DNA of 64,000 nt, from NCBI GenBank assembly GCA_964059195.1, contig CAXKWD010000011.1:30348066-30412065 (forward strand), in the 5' to 3' direction. Source of the DNA: Ectobius pallidus (lineage: Eukaryota > Arthropoda > Insecta > Blattodea > Ectobiidae). Shown here one piece after another: positions 57,456 through 64,000 of the stretch; positions within the stretch are counted from its first letter, which is position 1, and each line of letters begins with the position of its first letter. The notes below the pieces were generated by a model. It was not told the origin of the DNA. It searched no databases and saw only the letters and a program-made list of their open reading frames with translations. The position numbers and the translations under genes were made by a program.

Positions 57456-58335
57456 AAGCATATGCGCGAACAAACGTCTATTTTACATTTCCTAAATACT
57501 GAGAAAACCAGCATTGAAGGTGACTGTTGTCCGCGGCACAGGGCTACAAGGTAAGACGTGACATAGACGTTTGTTCCGTAACCCAACACTTTATGCGTGC
57601 GCTTGTTCACTCACACATAATGAATGTAGAATTTTTATCTGTTAGACCTTTCCTTCGTCTATTAGGTTCCTCCAGGTAAATGCATTTCATTTAATAAAGG
57701 GTCTGTTCATCATAGGATCATTTATAATATTCTATGAAATTGGAAAGCTTTTGTTCAGCACTCAATTCTTTGCAGCCATATCACTTACATTTACAATCAA
57801 AATTGTCTGTTGGTTTCTTACGTTCTTCTAAATCCTTACCTCTTTTACTGATGTATGCTTTTCCACTGTCCCTTAATCGTTTTCGCTTTACATCTATCCA
57901 CTCACTGGGATCACTTTTCCTCTTGTTGCTTCTGTTTTTCGTCAACTTGCATACATCGCTTGGTGACAACTGTACACTACAATCACACTTATCATCTGAC
58001 TGCATGACCACTTTGTCTTCTAGATACTTAATAAACTTAGTAATATACAAAAGAAAACACCACAGTAACCTCTTAACTAGAATGTGTTCATTATGTATTC
58101 AATCGTAACATTGTTGTTGTGCTCGTGCAGAAAGCGGTGTAACATAGACGTTTGTTCCATGACTTTTAAAACGAATTTTGCATCACAATTTCTGGAATAC
58201 TGAAGCCATATGTTGAGATATTCAGAAACTACCTGCAAATACGGATCATGGACACACCATAGACATTTGTTCCGTGAATATCTCGATTTTCACAAAATTG
58301 TAACATAGACGTTTGTTCGTGCATATGCTTCAAAT
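57456..58335 (-). mobile_element. TIR element with transposase-like N-terminal ORF
   Basis: GAAGCATATGCGCGAACAAA then CGTCTATTTTACA at the left is mirrored at the right by TGTAACATAGACGTTTGTTC then GTGCATATGCTTC. The unit CATAGACGTTTGTTC also recurs inside (57563, 58138, and a variant at 58266), giving subterminal repeats. The minus-strand ORF at 57781-58050 lies inside. A fragment of the family is at 35890. Length is about 880 bp; the TSD was not resolved. Confidence 0.7.
57781..58050 (-). CDS. N-terminal piece of a transposase-like protein
   Basis: The 89-codon frame encodes SDDKCDCSVQLSPSDVCKLT, then NKRKSDPSEWIDVKRKRLRD, SGKAYISKRGKDLEERKKPT, DNFDCKCK. The K-R-K-x-D-x-x-x-W, K-x-R-x-x-G-x-A-Y-x-[SN]-x-x-G-K and C-x-C features recall the N-termini of high-copy insect/cnidarian proteins whose C-terminal part has the VRGHSF-type segment seen at 28233. 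In a TIR-bounded unit this suggests a deletion derivative of a DNA transposon. The catalytic part is absent, and the identity is from memory of the motif. Confidence 0.45.
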   Translation of the reverse strand: MYITKFIKYLEDKVVMQSDDKCDCSVQLSPSDVCKLTKNRSNKRKSDPSEWIDVKRKRLRDSGKAYISKRGKDLEERKKPTDNFDCKCK

Positions 58336-58564
58336 TTAAAAGCATTCACAATAACAAATACTGGAGGCATACAGATATCACCATAACAATAGTATTCTGT
58401 AATTTTATATGAAAGTTAAATTTTTTACAAATTTCTTTTCATTATTCTATCATAAATATGGTAATTAGACATAAAATTTCGGGGTCAAATACAATATTAC
58501 TCCTATTATAGTACCTATGGTAGAGAAATTAAACATTAAGTTATATAAAAATTGGGTTACTTAC

Positions 58565-58652
58565 TTTATGCGTCCCTTGGGTTGAAGTCTGCGATCTGGA
58601 GTGGGAGATGCCTCGTTTGAAGTGGAGGACTCAAGCACGCTGACAAGGCGAC
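58565..58652 (-). CDS. Internal exon of the host gene
   Basis: 88 nt on the minus strand between acceptor ATATGTTCAG and donor GTAAGT. The frame reads RLVSVLESSTSNEASPTPDR, RLQPKGRI, with 2 nt at each side, and joins in phase to the exon at 54327-54516. It is Ser/Thr/Pro-rich like its partner. Upstream exons were not found in the remaining 5.3 kb; the adjacent intron carries hAT-like copy 2. Confidence 0.6.
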
Positions 58653-58833
58653 CTGAACATATTTATGAAAACTCTCAATTAAAGAAAAAGTACCATACAC
58701 AGTTTATTACAAAAATGTCTGTTTCTAATTAATAAACTCAAGATACCCCAAAATATTTTAAATTATTTCCAGTTCCAAATTCAACTTTATTTCTATGAGT
58801 TGCATGATGACCTTTAGAGTTTTTAGTGCCTTC

Positions 58834-59310
58834 TAGAGGTGTACAAATCTCGATTTTAGCTTGCCCATACCCGCTTGAACGCCAGGCAAGCAAGTTGCCA
58901 GCGTTATAGCTAGGAAGCAGGCAGGTTTCTTTAAACTTGATGGGTCAGGTCAAACCCAGCCTAGGCAAGTCAGAATAAGCTTGCGACATTCCTATCAGCT
59001 AAACAACTGTAGTTGCTAGTGTAGGTAATACTTTCTTGCTTTTCTACATGCTGGTAGAAGAAATTCACCATGCAGATAAATAAAAGGTGGATAAAGTATT
59101 AAAATCCTTTTAGCGTCTTAACACAATTATTATTTTTATTATTAGGTAGATTTCGAAGAAAAATCTAATCTACCTAATCTACCTAATGACTTTCAAAAAA
59201 TTCGTTCATATCTTTACGTTTCATGCCTCCCTAAGTACGAAACCACCGCCTGTTAAAAAAATTGAGATATTTATATTTATATATAGTATATGTATATGTA
59301 TATATATATT

Positions 59311-59353
<43 letters not shown>

Positions 59354-60316
59354 TTACACGCTAGCGGCCGAAATTTTCAAGATATTTGAATCAAATTTTA
59401 TTACGTTATTTCTAGGCCCAATAGTTCAGACAAGTTCGTTAATGAGCAAAATTGGCGCAAGAGGGTGGTCGGGGGAGGGGGTTGAAATTTTAAAACATTT
59501 ATATCTCGGCCCCTATGAAGTATAGAGGGAAACTTTGATTGAATAAATTAGAGTACTCCTTATGGAGTTCACAGTGATACCAACGATTCGGGGGTTTTGG
59601 GAGTACGAGTGGGGGTGGGGGTATGGGGATGGAAATTCGAAATTTTCGAAACTACGTCTTGTGGGGTATCGTTGAAAAGCTCTTGATGAGTACTCTACAA
59701 ATCAATAACTAGTTTCTTGATAGTTCTCATATAAGGCGAGATTTGAATGTTTGAAAAAGTTCTCTTTCCTCTTTTTTGCAGTTATTATTGCGGGTTTGTC
59801 ATGCCAAGGCTAAAGAAGAAGAATGCTACGCAGCGACAGTAAATTAAAACAAAAGCACTTCGAAATCTACCTCAGCTTGTAGGCTTGCCTAAAGGGATTT
59901 TTGTTATTGTTATTAATGATTTTATGATGTTTTCTCGAAAATGTTTGAAAATTTTTCCCATGCCGGACTAGTACTACCTTTGTTCATTGATAATTCAAAC
60001 TGTCCACATTTTAGTTTCTCCTCGGCTTCCTTCAGGGTAAAATTCTCTAAACACATCTGAAGTTCCTCAACTACGTAACTGCACGACTTACCAGTGCACT
60101 GCTATACCCAGTTTCAAATTCTTTCCGCCAGGCCTTGCAGTTTCCTTAGGTCCTGTGCAACCCATCAGGTTATGAAGAGCTTGTGACTCATAGCGACAGC
60201 ATTTCTTATCATCGTTGTAATCTGGCTTGCTTTCAAGTCAAGCAAGTTAAAAGCTGTGACTGGTTGCAGAATTTCAAAGGGGCAGGCAAGCTAAAATCAG
60301 AATATGTACACCTCTG
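58834..60316 (+). mobile_element. hAT-like non-autonomous transposon, copy 2
   Basis: This 1483-bp element starts TAGAGGTGTACAAATCTCG and ends TGTACACCTCTG, flanked by a perfect 8-bp TSD, GTGCCTTC, at 58826-58833 and 60317-60324. It is the reverse complement of 3639-5107 with small differences, including a longer TA tract (59290-59350). It lies in the intron upstream of the 58565 exon, opposite to that gene. No transposase. Confidence 0.92.
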
Positions 60317-60324
60317 GTGCCTTC

Positions 60325-60736
60325 ACAACCAAAACAAAAATTTGTACTCATAAGGTTAAGAAAATCCTTCAATTTTATGTTCATTTTTTAAAATTTTAAT
60401 CGAAACAAGTTATTAGAAAATGTTTTAGGTAATTTCTATGAAAATACAATAATAAAGTGGAAAAGTAAACTTGTTAGCTTACAGAATTAAACTCCAACAG
60501 TAATTTAAAGATAGATTATGTATATTTTACTTAATTACTGGTTAGTTTATTATATCTTCATCTAGAAATATGTATGTTAATTGATTATATCTTCAAGCAG
60601 ATTGAGTGGATGAAAGAAAGACAAAATAGATTTAAAAAAGGGGACAAATTTAGGTTTTTATCACCACAGCAAATAAAATAAAATTATTTACTGATATTTA
60701 GAAATTATCCTTATTGTTTCAAAATAAAACGAAACA
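60325..60736. other. No gene recognised
   Basis: AT-rich spacer between the hAT-like copy and the LINE. Confidence 0.4.
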
Positions 60737-60748
60737 TAATTTAATATT

Positions 60749-61959
60749 GAATGAATGAAAATAAATGGGTTGAGCCCTTTCGGTCCCATGCACGTAGGCC
60801 GCATAGTTGGGCCCATTGTGCCCCTCATGCTGGAGAATTCATTCGAGTCCCGTGGCCTTCCAGAAGGACAGGATAGATCTCGGATTTGTTCTCTTTATGT
60901 CATCTGGTTCCAATTTATCTGAGCCCAGGAGAAAGTGTCTGATTGTGACAAGTGCTTCGCACTCGCACAAAACATGTAGAGAAGACTCATCTTCCCTACC
61001 GCACTTCCTACATGTAGGATCCGCACTCAGCTTCATCACATGTAGGTGCCTCTTTAGGGTATTGTGTCCTGTTAGTAGGCCAACTGTACTCCTAAGTTGT
61101 GCCCGATTAAGGGTTAGCAGAATCCTGCTGTTCTTCTTGCTAGGTCCCTTGATCATGGACCGAGCCTGTCTAGCAGTAGTTAAATTACTCCATAAAGTGC
61201 CATGTTGAAGTGCCATCCAATCTAAAACCTCATATCTGGCCCTTCTTGGAGTAATACCAAGGACAGGTTCCGGTCCAATAAAGACATTGGCCGAGCCCTC
61301 CCTTGCTAGCTTATCAGCTAGTTCATTTCCTCTGATTCCAGCATGCCCAGGAACCCAGCAGAGCTGTACTGGTCCGCGGGAGCAGAGAATGTCCAAGGTC
61401 TTTTGGCACTCTTGTACCAACCTAGACCTTGTTGTACTGGCACATAGTGCCTTCAGGGACGCCTGGCTGTCAGAACAGATAGTGATCCTGCCATGCAGCC
61501 CAGGCATCCCTAAGATGTGATAGGCACAGGCCAAAATAGCAAATATTTCAGCCTGGAATACTGTAGTATAACCTCCCAAAGAGTACGACAGCCTCGTCTT
61601 AGGCCCATAGATGCCAGCCCCGGTCCCCTCGTCCGTCTTGGAGCCATCCGTATACCAGACAAGCCCCTTGACACACTCAGGAGCCCGTGGGCCACGAGTC
61701 CATTCCTCTCTGGGCGGAATACTGACCCTATATGCAGAGTCAAAATTATAACTTGGCTTCATATTGTCACAGCTCATCGCAAGAATAGGCTGCGACTTCT
61801 GAAGTCTATTAAGTATGTCTCTGTGTCCTTTAATTGGATTTTTAAAAGACCAACAGCCCAAACTCCAGAGTCGATGAGCAGTCACTCCGGCCTCTCCACG
61901 GATAACCAAATCCAAAGGTGGTAAGCCAAGCAGCGCCTCCAGGGCGCTGAGTGGAGTGG
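60749..61959 (-). mobile_element. LINE insertion with 12-bp TSD, RNase H end
   Basis: TAATTTAATATT at 60737-60748 and 61960-61971 frames a 1211-bp minus-strand LINE copy. It is 5'-truncated at the end of the reverse transcriptase and keeps the whole C-terminal third, an 80-base 3' UTR, and a TTTTCATTCATTC tail. Confidence 0.9.
60839..61959 (-). CDS. LINE ORF2 C-terminus: RNase H and zinc knuckle
   Basis: The frame starts inside ORF2 (ALEALLGLPPLDLVIRGEAG) and runs about 370 codons with no stop. RNase H residues are visible: VWYTDGSKTDEGTGAGIYG (first Asp), FQAEIFAILACAYHI (Glu), ITICSDSQASLKAL (second Asp), WVPGHAGIRGNELADKLARE (His and last Asp). A C-terminal C-x2-C-x8-H-x4-C knuckle (CRKCGREDESSLHVLCECEA) follows. 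This order (RT, RNase H, CCHC) fits I/R1-like arthropod LINEs with an RNase H. The intact frame points to recent insertion. The copy is non-functional because it lacks endonuclease and RT core. Confidence 0.88.
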
Positions 61960-61971
61960 TAATTTAATATT

Positions 61972-62251
61972 AGTGGTAGAGGTATTAGTGTTAGAATCAC
62001 AATTTTATATTTTTATATTTTAGTAATTTGCCTACATATGTGAAAATCCAATTTGCTATAAGAATTTAATCTCTTAGTGACAATAAATTAAAAAATATAT
62101 ATACACACAAATTTAAGTTAACTACACTATAAACAGGCTTTTCAATTCTATTGAGAGACATAAACACCGTAAATTCAACATCAAGTTCAAATTCATTTTC
62201 ATGGAAAAATATTAACTATACATTTTGTAATAAAACAGGGGTTTATCACAT
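61972..62251. other. No gene recognised
   Basis: Short AT-rich spacer. Confidence 0.35.
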
Positions 62252-62411
62252 TTGATAATGATAATATTATAGGAGAAAAATTCCTCCAAGACTGGGATTT
62301 GAACCCAGGACCTTTGACTATCCATACCAATGCTCTTCCAACTGGGCTAATCCAAAGGTCCTGGTTTCAAATCCCAGTGTCAGAGGAATTTTTCTCCTAT
62401 AATATTATCAT
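62252..62411. repeat. tRNA-like palindrome family, second copy (shortened)
   Basis: It starts GATAATATTATAGGAGAAAA and ends TTTTCTCCTATAATATTATC. The left arm holds a complete tRNA-like unit on the minus strand (62284-62352; T arm CTGGG/CCCAG around TTCAAAT, anticodon loop ATGGATA). The right arm keeps only the T-arm side (GGTCCTGGTTTCAAATCCCA). The right flank ATGTAATGTCCAACAGAGAC is shared with the copy at 55865-56133, so the repeat extends beyond the palindrome. Confidence 0.75.
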
Positions 62412-62760
62412 GTAATGTCCAACAGAGACAGTAATCTGTGATTCATGAATGCATATACATATATTTATCACATTTGTTTGCAAAGGACAGATGTCCGTCT
62501 TTGATATTAGGTTACTCAAATATTCTCATACATAGAGGTTTACATAATAAACCTAAGGTGAAAAGGAATTCCTTTCTCTGCATAGTAGACAGTAGATGTT
62601 TTATAGAAACAAATTGTTGCTCTCAATACCACCATAACTTAATATTCATAAAAACAGTCAAGCTGTTAATACACTAAAATGTTAAAACATCTTTTTATGA
62701 TTTTTCGTTAATAGATATTTTAAAAATAGTGTAATGCTTATTGAATGTATATTTAAACAT

Positions 62761-62814
62761 AATGTCTTCAACACATTGTGTATGGAGAATGTCTTCAACA
62801 CATTGTGTATGGAG
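62761..62814 (+). repeat. Perfect tandem duplication, 27-bp unit
   Basis: AATGTCTTCAACACATTGTG plus TATGGAG occurs at 62761-62787 and 62788-62814 without mismatch. Confidence 0.95.
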
Positions 62815-63831
62815 TAAAATGGTTTTATGTAGTCATAACAGTAATTGGTAGAACAAATAAAGCATACAAAAATGAGATTTGTTAAAAGCGGTTTCCAATT
62901 TTATATTTAAGTTAATGTATCAACACCATTCCTTTTATTTCAGCTTATTTTGTTTACTTCCTTCAAATTTCCTGTTTTGCAAAATTTCAAGCATTTTCAA
63001 TTAGGCCTAGCACTATTACCTCGGAATAATCATTACAAATTTATAAATATTTGGATGAACTAGAAAAATATCGTATTTGTTTAGTAGACATTATAGTTAA
63101 AAGCTAGAAAGGCTTTAATGGAACACAAGATTGAAATGTCACAGGTTGAATAGGAAACTCGCAAGAAAACATGTCTAGTCCAATTTAATTCACTACAAAT
63201 TCCATTAGCACTGAATTGGAATTCATCCCCTGTGCAAGAGGTTAAACTAAAGAAAAACTGTGAGGAATTATGTTTAAAAATATTTTTCAATTTGCACTAG
63301 GAGAAGAACTGGATGAGTTGTCATGCCAAAACCTAACCTCAAATTTAGCATACTGACAAGTCATCATTACAAATAGACACATAAAAAATTAACTGCTCAT
63401 ATTAACTGTAAATTGGTGAATATGTGTTTGTGTTGTTGCATAGGGGAACAATAGTGTACGCTTGTGCTTATTTAGTAGCCTGCATGCTGGGAAAATTGGT
63501 AACAGCAGGGTGTGCGGTGGAGGAAGGAGCTACGTTATTATTTCATAAATGTGAATGTAGTTATTTTTAGATAATCACTACTTATTTTTTCCACATCCTG
63601 AAACTATTTTTAGATAAAGACTGGTTGATTATTATTGTGAGTCTGTGTGGGTGATACAGAAGCGTGACCATTCAATTCGTGTAGTTAAAACAACAATTAA
63701 TATTTCACCATGTACACATCAAACCAAAGCCCTAGTGCTTAAATTATCCTGTTCTCAATATGTTGACTTGTCCAGACAAAATTCTTTAGATGTAAGAACT
63801 CGGACCAACAGATTACGTATTGTGCCCATCA
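62815..63831. other. No gene recognised
   Basis: AT-rich; TAGGCCTA at 63003. No supported gene. Confidence 0.4.
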
Positions 63832-64000
63832 TTATCTATCTATCTATCTATCTTCCTGTATATCCCCACTGTCGGGGCATTAGAGCCTTCAAGTGGAGGT
63901 TACTGCTACCGATGTGAATTTTGTTACGCTTGTTTTCCGAGCAAGGACAGAGGGACGGGTAGAAAGCCCATCACCTCACAGACCCCGCAGGAAACCAAAG
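63832..64000 (-). mobile_element. SINE family 1, copy 3, cut by window edge
   Basis: The reverse complement ends with AACAAGCGTAACAAAATTCA, CATCGGTAGCAGTAACCTCC, ACTTGAAGGCTCTAATGCCC, matching the 3' part of the SINE at 31324-31725, followed by a (GATA)n tail (63832-63855). The 5' head lies beyond the window. Confidence 0.85.

Larger units (their letters stand above)
54517..58564 (-). other. Intron of the two-exon host gene, filled with repeats
   Basis: This is about 4.05 kb between donor GTAAGT (58564-58559) and acceptor CAG (54519-54517) on the minus strand. It contains ATT microsatellites, the palindromic MITE with the tRNA-like palindrome, a hairpin at 56700 and the TIR element at 57456-58335. 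Intron status is inferred from the matching splice sites. Confidence 0.5.

Noticed and set aside
60807..61924. Plus-strand open frames of up to 135 codons
   Set aside because: They lie antisense to the RNase H LINE frame.
1..64000. CRISPR array, bacterial operon, plasmid or phage features
   Set aside because: No regularly spaced direct repeats with unique spacers and no prokaryotic gene organisation. The content is eukaryotic repeats and spliced exons.

Overview
The window looks like gene-poor, AT-rich nuclear DNA from an animal, most likely an insect. It shows splice-bounded exons, many LINE reverse-transcriptase relics of arthropod type, Tc1/mariner, pogo/Tigger-like, piggyBac-like, hAT-like and Helitron insertions, tRNA-derived SINEs, and no bacterial operon structure. 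A hemimetabolous insect such as a cockroach or termite is my guess from general familiarity with such repeats. It is inference, because no taxonomic search was run.

Host genes are sparse. Two minus-strand exons (58565-58652 and 54327-54516) have consensus splice sites and exactly compatible phases, and they form the 3' end of a protein I do not recognise. A minus-strand first exon (27606-27738) ends at a textbook donor. A possible plus-strand terminal exon sits near 41803-41941. Almost everything else that is interpretable is mobile DNA.

Layout. 0.9-7.6 kb: LINE fragment, two copies of a Tigger-like element (the first invaded by a mariner relic), hAT-like copy 1, an RTE-like LINE end and a foldback element. 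10.4-15 kb: a TIR element, a LINE (ORF1 tail plus endonuclease) split by a 709-bp Tigger MITE, and an RTE-like LINE with its YADD motif. 16.8-22 kb: a decayed multi-copy gene family, a SINE, an ORF precisely interrupted by a 265-bp Helitron, and a 1.9-kb LINE with a 15-bp target-site duplication (TSD) whose 3' end matches the 3' end of the SINE. 24-31.7 kb: TIR elements, one host exon, a transposase-like relic, LINE and Penelope-like relics, and a SINE. 35-46.2 kb: a palindromic MITE, Penelope-like relics and two piggyBac-like elements flanked by TTAA, each carrying a nested insertion. 47.6-52.7 kb: two copies of a second SINE family, a mariner-type transposase relic and a LINE 3' end. 53-64 kb: the two-exon host gene with its introns full of insertions (palindromic MITE with an inverted pair of tRNA-like units, a transposase-bearing TIR element, hAT-like copy 2), a LINE with 12-bp TSDs and a third copy of SINE family 1 cut by the window edge.

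The strongest observations are: hAT-like copies 1 and 2 in inverted orientation 55 kb apart, each with a perfect 8-bp TSD; a probable LINE/SINE partnership; a repeat made of two tRNA-like units head to head; perfect 49-bp and 70-bp inverted repeats at insertion junctions; possible hammerhead-like motifs at Penelope-like 3' ends; and strong enrichment of the octamer TAGGCCTA, for which I have no explanation. All coordinates and motif counts were read by eye.
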